Shown: positions 1-11,936 of the stretch, piece by piece | How positions within the stretch are numbered: position 1 is the stretch's first letter | Layout of the letters: the number at the start of each line of letters is the position of its first letter | Source of the DNA: Caulobacter sp. UNC358MFTsu5.1 | GTDB taxonomy: Bacteria; Pseudomonadota; Alphaproteobacteria; Caulobacterales; Caulobacteraceae | Reading direction: 5' to 3' | Assembly: GCF_000712075.1 (NCBI RefSeq) | Contig: NZ_JONW01000005.1 | Coordinates: 687,001 to 751,000, forward strand | DNA length: 64,000 nt | Position numbers and translations under genes: made by a program | The notes under the pieces: generated by a model | What the model was told of the DNA's origin: nothing | The model's input: the letters and a program-made list of their open reading frames with translations, nothing else | Database searches by the model: none

Positions 1-1
1 C

Positions 2-1303
2 CTGGTCGACCAGGCCGAGGCGTTCCTGCGGGGCAAGTCCCGCGCGGTGATGGCCAGCATCGCCCAGCAGATGGAGGCGGCGGCTGAGGACCTGGAGTTC
101 GAGCGCGCCGCCCGCCTGCGCGACCGCATCCGCGCCCTGGCCTCGGTGGCCCAGGAGAGCCAGATCAATCCCGAGACCGTGGACGAGGCCGACGTCGTGG
201 CCCTGCACGTCGAGGGCGGCCAGGCCTGCGTCCAGGTGTTCTTCTTCCGCGCCGGCCAGAACTGGGGCAACCGCGCCTATTTCCCGCGCGTGACCGGCAA
301 CGCCGAGGAAGGCGAAGGCGAGGGCGAGACCAGCACAGAGGAGCAGCGGATCCTGACCGCGTTCCTCGGCCAGTTCTACGACGACAAGCCGATCCCGCGC
401 CTGATCCTGACCAACCTCGACCCGGCCGACCGCGACCTGCTGGCCGAGGCCTTCTGCCTGAAGAGCGGCCGCAAGGTGGAGATCTCGACGCCCAAGCGCG
501 GCGAGAAGGCCGACCTGGTCGGCCACGCCCTGACCAACGCCCGCGAGGCCCTGGGCCGGAAGATGGCCGAGGGCAGCGCCCAGACCAAGCTGCTGGCGGG
601 CGTCTGCGAAGCGTTCGGCCTGGAGGCCCCGCCCGAGCGGATCGAGGTCTACGACAACAGCCACATCCAGGGCACCAACGCCGTCGGCGGCATGATCGTG
701 GCCGGGCCCGAGGGCTTCATGAAGGGCCAGTACCGCAAGTTCAACATCCGCTCGACCGAGCTGACGCCCGGCGACGACTACGGGATGATGAAGGAGGTGC
801 TGCGCCGCCGCTTCTCGCGCCTGGTCAAGGAAGAGGAAGAGGGCGACAGCGACAACCGCCCCGACCTGGTGCTGGTCGACGGCGGCAAGGGCCAGCTGGA
901 CGCCGCGCTGGAGGTGATGGCCGACCTGGGCGTCGACGACATCGCCATCGTCGGCGTGGCCAAGGGCCCGGACCGCGACGCGGGGCTGGAGCGGTTCTTC
1001 CTGCCGGACAAGGTCCCGTTCATGCTCGAGCCCAAGTCGCCGGTGCTCTACTACCTGCAGCGCCTGCGCGACGAGGCCCACCGCTTCGCGATCGGCGCCC
1101 ACCGCACCCGGCGCTCGATGGACCTGAAGAAGAACCCGCTCGACGAGATCGAGGGCGTGGGTCCCGGCCGCAAGAAGGCCCTGCTGCACGCCTTCGGCTC
1201 GGCCAAGGGCGTGGCCCGGGCGGGGGTCGAGGACCTGATCAAGGTGGAGGGCGTCAGCCAGCCGCTGGCCGAACGGATCCACGCGTTCTTCCGGAAGGGG
1301 TAG
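2..1303 (+). CDS. uvrC: Excinuclease ABC subunit C, 3' part
   Basis: UvrC makes both incisions in nucleotide excision repair, in the cytoplasm with UvrA and UvrB. The frame is open from base 2, so the gene starts before the window and the N-terminal GIY-YIG nuclease is missing. What is visible begins with the UVR motif (ending RAARLRDRIRAL), which contacts UvrB. It continues into the RNase H-like 5' nuclease, with its acidic and His residues in YDNSHIQG, LVDGGKGQLD and RDEAHRFAI, and ends with the tandem helix-hairpin-helix segment around IEGVGPGRKKALL. All the expected catalytic motifs are present. A large palindromic repeat starts 4 bp after the stop. Confidence 0.97.
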   Translation: MVDQAEAFLRGKSRAVMASIAQQMEAAAEDLEFERAARLRDRIRALASVAQESQINPETVDEADVVALHVEGGQACVQVFFFRAGQNWGNRAYFPRVTGNAEEGEGEGETSTEEQRILTAFLGQFYDDKPIPRLILTNLDPADRDLLAEAFCLKSGRKVEISTPKRGEKADLVGHALTNAREALGRKMAEGSAQTKLLAGVCEAFGLEAPPERIEVYDNSHIQGTNAVGGMIVAGPEGFMKGQYRKFNIRSTELTPGDDYGMMKEVLRRRFSRLVKEEEEGDSDNRPDLVLVDGGKGQLDAALEVMADLGVDDIAIVGVAKGPDRDAGLERFFLPDKVPFMLEPKSPVLYYLQRLRDEAHRFAIGAHRTRRSMDLKKNPLDEIEGVGPGRKKALLHAFGSAKGVARAGVEDLIKVEGVSQPLAERIHAFFRKG

Positions 1304-1306
1304 CGG

Positions 1307-1436
1307 GGCCAGCACTTGCCCCCACCTGACCGCTTCGCGGTCTGTCCGCCCCGTAGGGGGCGGAGCCTTGCGCGAGGCTCTTCCCCCTCTGGGGGAAGAC
1401 GATCGCGAAGCGATCCGTAGGGGGCAAGTGCTGGCC
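1307..1436. repeat. Palindromic intergenic repeat, family A, full copy
   Basis: The outer arms are a perfect 17-bp inverted repeat (1307-1323 and 1420-1436, core GCACTTGCCCCC). Inside is a string of smaller hairpins: GACCGC-TTC-GCGGTC, a CCGCCCC/GGGGGCGG stem, AGCCT/AGGCT, CTTCCCCC/GGGGGAAG and GATCGC-GAA-GCGATC. It fills the gap between the convergent uvrC and antiporter genes almost completely and could act as a bidirectional terminator. Related copies lie at 3032-3145 and, as a half element, at 11876-11930. Confidence 0.9.
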
Positions 1437-1440
1437 GCAC

Positions 1441-2973
1441 CTACTCCCGCGCCGAAAGCTCCAGCCAGTCGAACTCCTCCTCCAGCGCCCGATAGGCGTC
1501 GTCGCCGATCTCGCCGCGGTGGCGCAGGTCGGTGAGGGTCCGGCGCGAGACCTCGACCACCCGCCGGCGCAGGGCGTTGTCGGCCGACTCTCGGGCGTTG
1601 CCGCCCTGCCGGGTCTGGCTGAGGGCGTCGCCGTATTCGCGGCGCAGGGCCTCGGCGGCCGGACTGTCGTCGCCGTCCAGCTCGAGCAGCATGGCCTTCA
1701 GGGTGGCGGCGCGGGCGATCTTCAGCTCCTTGCGCACCGGATCGTCGTCGGGCAGCGGCAGCACGGCCAGCAGCGGCTTCAGGGTCAGGCCCTGGATCAC
1801 CAGCGTGCCCAACACCACGGCGAAGGCCGCCAGCTGGATGAAGTCGCGATAGGGGAAGCCCTCGGGCAGGGCCAGGGCGGCGGCCAGGGTGACCATGCCG
1901 CGCATGCCGCACCAGGCCACCACCAGTCCGCCGGACGCCGTGGGCGCGGCCATGCTGGACCGGGCCAGGCGCACGCCGAACCAGTGGTTCTTCAGCCGCA
2001 CCCCGGTGTTGTAGCTCATCACCCAGGCGATGCGGATGACGATCACCGCCGCCAGCACCACCCCGGCCCCGCGCAGATAGGCCGCCCGCTCGTGCGGCGA
2101 CAGCCCTTCCAGGATCGGGCCGATCTGCAGGCCGATCAGGGTGAAGGCCAGGACGTTCAGCACCACCGTCACCGACTCCCAGACCGCGAAGGACGGCACC
2201 CGCAGGCGGGCGGCCATCGGGCGGCTGGTGCGCCGGGCCAGGGCCACGCCGTAGACGACGATGGTGATCACCCCCGACAGCCCCAGCCGCTCGGCCAGGA
2301 TCCAGACCCCGAAGGTCGAGACGAACTGGATGATCACCGAGCTGGGTACGTCGCTGAGCCGGCCCAGCAGCGGGGTGGCCGCCTTGGCCAGCAGCCAGCC
2401 GACGGCGACGCTGCCCACCGCCACCAGGGCGAACATCGGGGCGGCGTGGACCAGGCTGAAGCCGCCGGCCGCCGCCCCCACCGCCAGGCGGTAGATCAGC
2501 AGGGCCGAGGCGTCGTTGAGCAGGCTCTCGCCCTCCAGGATCTTGAGGATGCGGTGCGGCGGGCGCACCTGGCGCAGCACGGTCAGGGCCGCCACGGCGT
2601 CGGGCGGGGCCACCACCGCGCCCAGGGCGATGGCGGCGGGCCAGGGCATGGCGGGGAACAGCAGCCGGGCGACCACGGCGACGCCGATCGTGGTCAGGCT
2701 CACGGCGATCAGCACCAGGGCCGACACCGGCCGCCAGTTGTCCCTCAGGTCGCGCAGCGAGGAGTCGTAGGCCGCGTCCAGCAGCACCGGGGCGATGAAC
2801 AGGGCCAGGATCAGCTCCGGCTCCAGCTCCAGCCTCGGCGCGCCCGGCATCAGGGCTACGGCCGCTCCGCCCAGGGCCAGCAGGGCCGGATAGGGCGCGC
2901 CGATCCACCGGGCCAGCGCCGACAACAGCACCGCCCCCAGCAGCAGGGCCAGGATCCATTCGAAGACCAGCAT
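1441..2973 (-). CDS. CPA1-family Na+/H+ antiporter
   Basis: A polytopic inner-membrane protein of 510 residues, predicted to exchange cytoplasmic Na+ (or K+) for protons in pH and ion homeostasis. The first ~390 residues hold about twelve hydrophobic helices, with the CPA1 signatures APPDAVAAL and LLNDASALLIYRLAVG, where the paired acidic residues form the ion site. The last ~110 residues are a charged cytoplasmic tail. The ATG at 2973 has no clear Shine-Dalgarno sequence, but it begins directly before the first helix. It is the YjcE/NhaP type. The transported ion cannot be told from sequence. It lies between two family A repeats. Confidence 0.93.
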   Translation of the reverse strand: MLVFEWILALLLGAVLLSALARWIGAPYPALLALGGAAVALMPGAPRLELEPELILALFIAPVLLDAAYDSSLRDLRDNWRPVSALVLIAVSLTTIGVAVVARLLFPAMPWPAAIALGAVVAPPDAVAALTVLRQVRPPHRILKILEGESLLNDASALLIYRLAVGAAAGGFSLVHAAPMFALVAVGSVAVGWLLAKAATPLLGRLSDVPSSVIIQFVSTFGVWILAERLGLSGVITIVVYGVALARRTSRPMAARLRVPSFAVWESVTVVLNVLAFTLIGLQIGPILEGLSPHERAAYLRGAGVVLAAVIVIRIAWVMSYNTGVRLKNHWFGVRLARSSMAAPTASGGLVVAWCGMRGMVTLAAALALPEGFPYRDFIQLAAFAVVLGTLVIQGLTLKPLLAVLPLPDDDPVRKELKIARAATLKAMLLELDGDDSPAAEALRREYGDALSQTRQGGNARESADNALRRRVVEVSRRTLTDLRHRGEIGDDAYRALEEEFDWLELSARE

Positions 2974-3031
2974 GGGCGTAGCGTCGCCGCTGCGGGGCGA
3001 ATTGGCAATTGGCTGAGGTTAGGGCGACGAA

Positions 3032-3145
3032 CACTTGCCCCCTACGGACCGCTTCGCGGTCGTCTTCCCCCGCAGGGGGAAGAGCGCGAGCCTCCGCCCC
3101 CTATGGGGGCGGACAGGCGGCGAAGCCGCCAGGTCGGGGCAAGTG
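3032..3145. repeat. Palindromic intergenic repeat, family A, second copy
   Basis: Outer arms CACTTGCCCC and GGGGCAAGTG (3032-3041 and 3136-3145) enclose GACCGC-TTC-GCGGTC, CTTCCCCC/GGGGGAAG, CCGCCCCC/GGGGGCGG and GGCGGC-GAA-GCCGCC hairpins. The module order differs from the copy at 1307-1436. It sits upstream of the antiporter start and downstream of the chemoreceptor stop. Confidence 0.88.
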
Positions 3146-3162
3146 GCCGCGCCCGCTGAGCC

Positions 3163-6613
<3,451 letters not shown>

Positions 6614-6701
6614 GGGGTGCGCCTCCCGATGTTTCTTATGGTTGGAGGCACAGTGGCGCGGATGGGGGGAGAGCGCAAACGACCGTTTGAGCTTCCAAAC
6701 C

Positions 6702-6813
6702 GTTGTCATCCCGGAAGCCTCGCAGAGGCTGTCCGGGACCCAGGGGACTGGGCGGATGCGGTGCGGTTCACCTGGGTCCCGGACAAGCGCTGCGCGCCTT
6801 CCGGGATGACAAC
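6702..6813. repeat. Palindromic intergenic repeat, family B, full copy
   Basis: A 16-bp perfect outer inverted repeat (GTTGTCATCCCGGAAG at 6702-6717, complement at 6798-6813) encloses a 14-bp perfect inner inverted repeat (6731-6744 and 6771-6784, GTCCGGGACCCAGG). It lies upstream of the oxidoreductase gene and after the MFS stop. A near-identical full copy is at 53720-53829 and a half copy at 9780-9817. Confidence 0.9.
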
Positions 6814-6830
6814 CCTATCGGATCGAAGGG

Positions 6831-8117
6831 TTAGGCCGCGGCCTTCGGCTTCAGCCCCAGCAGCCCCAGGAAGCTCAGCCCCGCCGCCGCGGCCAGATAG
6901 ACCCCCACCGGCGCCAGGCCGCCCTTGTCGGCCAGGGCCTGGGCGATCATCGGGGCCAGGCCGCCGCCCAGGATGCCGCCGAGGTTGAAGGCGGCCGATG
7001 CGCCGGTGTAGCGCACCCGGGCCGGGAACAGGTCGGGCAGGAAGGCGCCCAGCGGTCCGTAGACGAAGCCCATGACCAGCAGGCCGATGGCCAGGAAGGC
7101 GCCGATGGTCGGCAGCGAGCCGGCGACCATCATCAGCGGCAGCAGGGCGCCGACGCCGACGGTCATGGCGCAGCCGGCCATCAGCACGCGGCGCGGGCTG
7201 GTGGCGTCGGCCCAGTAGCCGGCGACGACGATGCCGCCGGCCATGAACAGGATGGCGATCAGCTGGGCGCTGAGCATGGCCGTGCGGCCGTAGGCCAGGT
7301 CCTTGGCGCCGTAGCCCAGGGCGAAGGCGGTCATCAGATAGTAGACAGCGAAGCAGCAGATGGCCGCCAGGGTCCCGCACAGGGTGGCCTTCCAGTGGTC
7401 GCGCAGCAGCTCGCCCAGCGGCACGGCCGGCGGCGCCTCGTGGGCGATGGCGGCGGCGAAGGCGGGCGTCTCGGTCAGCTTCAGGCGGATCCACAGCCCC
7501 ACCCCGACCAGCACCACGCTGCCCAGGAACGGCAGGCGCCAGCCCCAGGCCAGGAACTGCTCGGGCGTCAGGACCAGGCCCAGGATCAGGAACAGGCCGT
7601 TGGCGGCGATGAAGCCGACCGGCGCGCCCAGCTGCGGGAACATGCCGAACCGGGCCCGCCAGCCGGGCGGCGCGTTCTCGACGGCCAGGAGGGCCGCCCC
7701 GCCCCACTCGCCGCCCAGGCCGAAGCCCTGCCCGAACCGCAGCAGGCACAGGAGCGTCGGGGCCAGCCAGCCGGCCATGGCGTAGGTGGGCAGGAAGGCG
7801 ATGGCCAGGGTCGAACCGCCCATCAGGACCAGCGAGGCCACCAGGGTCGACTTGCGCCCGATCCGGTCGCCGAAATGGCCGAACACCGCCGCGCCCAGCG
7901 GCCGGGCCAGGAACGCCACGCCCAGGCTGGCGAAGGCGGCCATCTGCTGCAGGCTGGGCGACTTGGACGGGAAGAACAGCTGGCCGAACACCAGCGAGGC
8001 GGCCGTGGCGTAGATGTAGAAGTCGTAGAACTCCACCGCCGTGCCGACGAGGCTGGCGGTCAGCACGCGGCGTGTGGAGTTGGTCGCGGTCGCTTGCTTC
8101 GCCTCAGTCGTGCGCAT
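6831..8117 (-). CDS. MFS transporter, metabolite:H+ symporter type
   Basis: An inner-membrane symporter of the major facilitator superfamily with twelve predicted helices in two halves. The first helix, LTASLVGTAVEFYDFYIYA, and the loop motif GHFGDRIGRKSTLVASL are typical of the metabolite/H+ symporter group (ProP, ShiA and citrate-type carriers). The open frame runs to 8174. The ATG at 8117 is preferred because GGGGA lies ~10 nt upstream; an in-frame ATG at 8126 is nearly as good. The substrate is unknown, but an organic acid or osmolyte is usual for the family. It is divergent from the secreted-protein gene at 8357, and the 239-bp gap must hold both promoters. Confidence 0.9.
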   Translation of the reverse strand: MRTTEAKQATATNSTRRVLTASLVGTAVEFYDFYIYATAASLVFGQLFFPSKSPSLQQMAAFASLGVAFLARPLGAAVFGHFGDRIGRKSTLVASLVLMGGSTLAIAFLPTYAMAGWLAPTLLCLLRFGQGFGLGGEWGGAALLAVENAPPGWRARFGMFPQLGAPVGFIAANGLFLILGLVLTPEQFLAWGWRLPFLGSVVLVGVGLWIRLKLTETPAFAAAIAHEAPPAVPLGELLRDHWKATLCGTLAAICCFAVYYLMTAFALGYGAKDLAYGRTAMLSAQLIAILFMAGGIVVAGYWADATSPRRVLMAGCAMTVGVGALLPLMMVAGSLPTIGAFLAIGLLVMGFVYGPLGAFLPDLFPARVRYTGASAAFNLGGILGGGLAPMIAQALADKGGLAPVGVYLAAAAGLSFLGLLGLKPKAAA

Positions 8118-8356
8118 GTTCGTCATGTCCCCGAAACTCGGGCATGGCTTGGCGTTTGAAAGTCGCGCCGTCAACCGCGAGCCTGCAAGATTCGCCCTTC
8201 AGAAGGCCCGTTCCGCCTCCGTCACGCAGAAATCCGACCTTGATTTGGACCGACGGAGACAAGTGTTTGCACGGGCGACGACCGCGCCCCGCGCCGAAGA
8301 CGACACCTTCCGACGGTCGCTCCGGTCTGCTAGCGATTGTGTGGGGGAATTCATCC

Positions 8357-9094
8357 ATGCTCGACATGCGTCCAATGTTTGGGTTCGCGTTGGCCTTGCT
8401 GGCGGCGTGTGCGACTTGGGCGCAGGAGGCCCCGCCCATCGACGCGCCATCGGCGCTCCACGGCGGCGAGTTGCGCGCCTTGCCGGCCCAGCGCCTCGTT
8501 GGCGAACGTCCCCATCCGCCCGCGAGCGTCGCGCGCGGCGAGACCATTGTCGGCTTTCCCTTCGCCTTCAATCGCACCGCCGTGCTCAGCGAAGACGTCG
8601 CCATTCGCAATCGGTACGTCAAAGGCGTGTTGGCCCAGGCGGGCAGTCCGGGCTTCTTCGCGGGGCTTCTGCGTCAGGACGGGACCGGCGCGATCGGGGA
8701 AGTCTGGTGCTTCCTGAACAAGCCCGACAGTGATCCGAGCAAGATCGCCTGCCTAATGACCGCAGGCGAGGAGTCGACCTACATCCCTGGCAATCCGTAC
8801 GTGCTCGTTGGCAAGGTTCAAAAGCGTGACGCCGTTCTCCACGGGACCAAACCTCGCTTCGAGGAAAAGCCTGTCGCAATTCCTGGCGACCTCCGTCTGG
8901 AGTATCGGTTCGACAGCTGGACCTCCGACTATGCGGAGATCGAGGAACTCGCGGGCGGAAGCCGGGTGATGCTGCGCCCGTTGCGGCGACAACCCGATGG
9001 GCGAGCGTTGCTGAAGACCTTGGCAGGCGACTTCTGGCTGGCTCCGGTCGCCGGTGATCCTGCCCGGGCCGACGTAAGCCCCGCCGCCCCATAG
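8357..9094 (+). CDS. Secreted protein of unknown function
   Basis: This 245-residue protein has a clear signal peptide (MLDMRPMFGFALALLAAC, cleavage probably after ATWAQ), so it should be exported to the periplasm. I recognise no domain. The mature part has alternating strands and no membrane segment (GFPFAFNRTAVL, NRYVKGVLAQAG). The ATG at 8357 is chosen because GGGGGA sits 8 nt upstream and the signal peptide starts there, although the frame is open further upstream. Base composition is a little less GC-rich than its neighbours, which could mean transfer. It ends 34 bp before pgsA. Confidence 0.75.
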   Translation: MLDMRPMFGFALALLAACATWAQEAPPIDAPSALHGGELRALPAQRLVGERPHPPASVARGETIVGFPFAFNRTAVLSEDVAIRNRYVKGVLAQAGSPGFFAGLLRQDGTGAIGEVWCFLNKPDSDPSKIACLMTAGEESTYIPGNPYVLVGKVQKRDAVLHGTKPRFEEKPVAIPGDLRLEYRFDSWTSDYAEIEELAGGSRVMLRPLRRQPDGRALLKTLAGDFWLAPVAGDPARADVSPAAP

Positions 9095-9128
9095 CCCTTC
9101 CCGGCCTTCATGCGTTAGAACCTCCGCC

Positions 9129-9746
9129 ATGAAAGCCCTGCCCAACATCCTGACCTCCGCGCGCCTGGTCATCGCCCTGTTCATGTTCGTGGCCCTGGCC
9201 GCGGCGGCCGGCGGCGTGCCGTGGCTGAGCGACCAGCTCAGCGTCGAGCAGTGCATGTCGCTGGAGCGCTGGGCGTTCGTGGCCTTCGTGGTCGCGGCGG
9301 TCACCGACTTCTTCGACGGCTGGCTGGCGCGCAAGCTGGACGCGGTCAGCATCTGGGGCGCGATCCTCGACCCGATCGGCGACAAGATCCTGGTCTGCGG
9401 CGCCCTGCTGGGCCTGATGGCCCTGGGCCCCAATCCGCTGGTGATCCTGCCCGCCGGCCTGATCCTGTTCCGCGAATTCGCCGTCAGCGCCCTGCGCGAG
9501 GTCGGGGCCGGCAAGGGCGTGAAGCTGCCCGTCACCCTGCTGGCCAAGTGGAAGACCACCCTGCAGCTGGTGGCCATCGGCGCCGAGATGATCCTGGCCT
9601 CGTGGGCCGCCTTCCACCTGCCGACCGACGCGTCGGTGGTGACCCCCGCCACCTACGGCGCCCACGCCCTGCTGTGGCTGGCCGCCGTGGTCACCCTGAT
9701 CACCGGCGCCCAGTACTGGGAAGCGGCGCGCAAGGCGCTGGTCTAG
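9129..9746 (+). CDS. pgsA: CDP-diacylglycerol-glycerol-3-phosphate 3-phosphatidyltransferase
   Basis: PgsA transfers a phosphatidyl group from CDP-diacylglycerol to glycerol-3-phosphate in the inner membrane, the committed step to phosphatidylglycerol and cardiolipin. The 205-residue product has the full CDP-alcohol phosphotransferase signature, D-G-x2-A-R-x8-G-x3-D-x3-D (from FDGWLARKL to LDPIGDKI), plus several membrane helices, and is of normal length. In many proteobacteria pgsA directly follows uvrC; here 7.8 kb with five other genes separates them. No moaD or moaE follows. Confidence 0.95.
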   Translation: MKALPNILTSARLVIALFMFVALAAAAGGVPWLSDQLSVEQCMSLERWAFVAFVVAAVTDFFDGWLARKLDAVSIWGAILDPIGDKILVCGALLGLMALGPNPLVILPAGLILFREFAVSALREVGAGKGVKLPVTLLAKWKTTLQLVAIGAEMILASWAAFHLPTDASVVTPATYGAHALLWLAAVVTLITGAQYWEAARKALV

Positions 9747-9779
9747 CGGTCGTTTCCAGATCGATCGAAGCTTCAATCC

Positions 9780-9817
9780 GTTGTCATCCCGGAAGCCCCA
9801 TAGGGGCTGTCCGGGAC
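9780..9817. repeat. Half copy of palindromic repeat family B
   Basis: This matches the left half of the 6702-6813 element (GTTGTCATCCCGGAAGCC through GTCCGGGACC), including the small AGCCCC/GGGGCT hairpin. It then stops exactly where the TetR gene's stop codon begins. The matching right half is absent. Confidence 0.85.
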
Positions 9818-10432
9818 CTAGCTTCTTCGCTGGCCGCCCTTTCCCGCCGCCAAGGCCGCGACATAGGCCTCCATCAGCCGCACCAGCTCGTCCTCCAGCG
9901 CTTCGGGGTCAAGGTTCAGCTCCGGCTCGGCGGCGGCGGCGCGCAGCAGGCCGATCACCGCGTGGGTCAGGACGAAGGCCGTCTCGGGCGTCAGCTCGAC
10001 CTCCAGCCGCGCCTTGCCGGCGATGGCGGCCAGGAACGCCTGGTGGTGGTGCAGCAGCATGCCGTCCCGGCTCTGGCGGAACAGGGCGTCCAGCAGCACC
10101 TGGCGCGTGGCGGGCGAGCCCTCGACGCCGTTCATAAGCGCCCGGACGATGGTCCGCACGCTGCCCAGGTCGGGACGCTCGATGACCGTCCGCGCGATGG
10201 CGTCGCGCACCGCGGCCGCCCGGCGCTGGGCCAGGGCCGCCAGCACGTCCTGCTTGCCGCCGAAGTACTGGTACAGCGTGCCGATGCTGACCCCCGCCCG
10301 CTCGGCGACGTGATTGGTGGTCAGCCGCTCGACCCCGTCGGCCTCGAGAAGTTGAAAGGCCGCGTCCAGGATCGCCTCGATCTTGGCCTCCGCCCGCGCC
10401 TGGCGCGGCGTTCTGCGTTGTCTTTCAGCCAC
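9818..10432 (-). CDS. TetR-family transcriptional regulator
   Basis: A 204-residue dimeric repressor. The N-terminal helix-turn-helix runs over about residues 15-62 (AILDAAFQLLEADGVERL, then VAERAGVSIGTLYQYFGGK), followed by an all-helical ligand-binding domain. The GTG at 10432 is chosen because GAGGA lies 8 nt upstream and the length then fits the family; the frame runs open to 10720 but would overlap the divergent gene. It is divergently paired with the MpaB-type oxygenase gene, and an imperfect palindrome in the shared promoter region (10485-10501) is the likely operator for both. The inducer is unknown. Confidence 0.92.
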   Translation of the reverse strand: MAERQRRTPRQARAEAKIEAILDAAFQLLEADGVERLTTNHVAERAGVSIGTLYQYFGGKQDVLAALAQRRAAAVRDAIARTVIERPDLGSVRTIVRALMNGVEGSPATRQVLLDALFRQSRDGMLLHHHQAFLAAIAGKARLEVELTPETAFVLTHAVIGLLRAAAAEPELNLDPEALEDELVRLMEAYVAALAAGKGGQRRS

Positions 10433-10484
10433 TTGCCGGGTCCTCGACCGCGCCCAATCCCGCCGGCCGGAAGGCGAGTAGGAA

Positions 10485-10501
10485 TGTGAGCAATGCTTAC
10501 A
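10485..10501. promoter_or_regulatory. Putative TetR operator
   Basis: TGTGAGCA-A-TGCTTACA is an inverted repeat with one mismatch between its 8-nt arms. It lies in the AT-richer centre of the gap between the TetR regulator and the oxygenase gene, 53 bp upstream of the TetR start codon and 55 bp upstream of the oxygenase ATG. Confidence 0.6.
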
Positions 10502-10556
10502 TAACCTGATCGGCGACACCAGGATCCCGAGCGGGTCCGTCGCACCAGGAACACCG

Positions 10557-11873
10557 ATGAGCCTCTCCATCGACCAGGTCCGCGCAAAGGTGGCGTCGCA
10601 GAAGACGCTGCTGCCGGCGCTGTACGGGAACGTCGACTTCGACACCACGCCCGAACGCTTCACCTGGGACCCGGCCCTGGCCGTGGTCCGCGACCGCCAG
10701 CCGATGGGCGTGGAGGTCACCCAGGAGGACCTGGACCGCGTCCACGCCTACACCATGCTGGGCGACGTGGTGGCCGACGCCTACGCGAGCTTGATCCCCC
10801 AGTTCGGCTTCCGCCGGCTGATCGACCTGCTGACCCGCGCCTGCGACCAGGGGATCGCGGCCGTGCCCGACGCCCCGCCCGAGCTGGTCGCCTTCATCGC
10901 CGCCATGGAGGCCACGCCCGACTGGGTCGACATGGACCTTGTGCGCGAGGGGGCGCGGCTGGACCTCAACGCCACCGCCCACCTGGCCCCGTTCGCGGTG
11001 CGCGGGGCGTTCATCGCCACCTTCCTGAACAAGTACTCGGCCCTGCCGATGGCCCTGACCGGCACGCTCAGCAACGACAGCGCCGCCCGGCGGGTCAACG
11101 AGACGGCCACTTTCTTCGCCACCACCGTCCTGCCCGGGGCGCTGGAGCGGCATGGGGCCGGGTTCAAGGCCGCGGCCATGGTGCGGCTGATGCACTCGAT
11201 GGTGCGGTTCAACGCCCTGCGCTCGGGCCGCTGGGACGTGGGGGTCTACGGCGTGCCGATCCCGCAGGTCGACCAGATGCCGGCCGGGCTGATCCCGATC
11301 TTCCTGATGTCGTTCGACATCATCGGCAAGGGCCGCCGCCGGTTCACGCGCGAGGAGCGGGCCCGGGTGGAGCTGGCGCGCTACCGCTGCTTCCTGCTGG
11401 GCCTGCCCGAGGACCTGCTGGCCGACACGCCCGAGGGGGTCGTGCGGGCCATGACCGCGCGCAATTCGACCCTGCGCCAGGGCTTCGACGACGCCACCTG
11501 CGGGGCGCTGATCCGCGCCACCATGGCCGCCTACCTGCCGCCCGACCGCTCGCCCGCCAACCGGCTGCACGACCGGATCGAGCGCCGCTTCGCCAAGGTG
11601 TTCTTCCTCAAGCATTTCATGAAAGGCGACCGGGCGGCGGCCGCGCGGATGGGGGTCGAGGTCACCCCGGCCGACCGGCTGGTGTTCGGGGCCGTGGCCC
11701 TGGGCGTGGTGACGGAGATGGCCGCCTTCCGCGCCGCGCGCCATGCGCCGGGCCTGCGGGAGATCAGCGAGGCGGTGCTGGTGCGCCGTGTCCGTCGCCT
11801 GCTGGCGCGGTACGGGCACGCGGAATATGTGACCGACGCGGCGCGGTACCGGCCGGCGCACGCGGCGGCGTGA
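10557..11873 (+). CDS. Oxygenase MpaB / latex-clearing-protein family (DUF2236)
   Basis: This 438-residue protein fits the DUF2236 family, which includes rubber oxygenase Lcp and the fungal MpaB cleaving enzyme, proteins reported or thought to use a b-type haem to attack C=C bonds. The family motif with the conserved His and Arg is visible as RLMHSMVRFNALRSG near residues 210-224. It has no signal peptide. The ATG at 10557 has AGGA 7 nt upstream. It is divergent from a TetR regulator that probably controls it, a common arrangement for this family. Substrate unknown. A half repeat begins 2 bp after the stop. Confidence 0.85.
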   Translation: MSLSIDQVRAKVASQKTLLPALYGNVDFDTTPERFTWDPALAVVRDRQPMGVEVTQEDLDRVHAYTMLGDVVADAYASLIPQFGFRRLIDLLTRACDQGIAAVPDAPPELVAFIAAMEATPDWVDMDLVREGARLDLNATAHLAPFAVRGAFIATFLNKYSALPMALTGTLSNDSAARRVNETATFFATTVLPGALERHGAGFKAAAMVRLMHSMVRFNALRSGRWDVGVYGVPIPQVDQMPAGLIPIFLMSFDIIGKGRRRFTREERARVELARYRCFLLGLPEDLLADTPEGVVRAMTARNSTLRQGFDDATCGALIRATMAAYLPPDRSPANRLHDRIERRFAKVFFLKHFMKGDRAAAARMGVEVTPADRLVFGAVALGVVTEMAAFRAARHAPGLREISEAVLVRRVRRLLARYGHAEYVTDAARYRPAHAAA

Positions 11874-11875
11874 TC

Positions 11876-11930
11876 CTCCGCCCCCTATGGGGGCGGACAG
11901 GCGGCGAAGCCGCCAGGTGGGGGCAAGTGT
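11876..11930. repeat. Half copy of palindromic repeat family A
   Basis: Differs at one position from the right half of the 3032-3145 element over about 55 bp, with the CCGCCCCC/GGGGGCGG and GGCGGC-GAA-GCCGCC hairpins and the GGGGCAAGTG end. It starts immediately after the stop of the oxygenase gene and ends just before the stop of the small gene at 11937. Confidence 0.87.
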
Positions 11931-11936
11931 TCGCCT

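Noticed and set aside
1519..3159. Long plus-strand frame of 546 codons opposite the antiporter
   Set aside because: Composed of Gln/Gly/His/Arg-rich low-complexity translation typical of an antisense shadow in GC-rich DNA; the minus-strand antiporter has clear family motifs.
10497..11861. 454-codon minus-strand frame opposite the MpaB-type gene
   Set aside because: Shadow frame rich in His/Gln/Gly/Arg; no start with a ribosome site.
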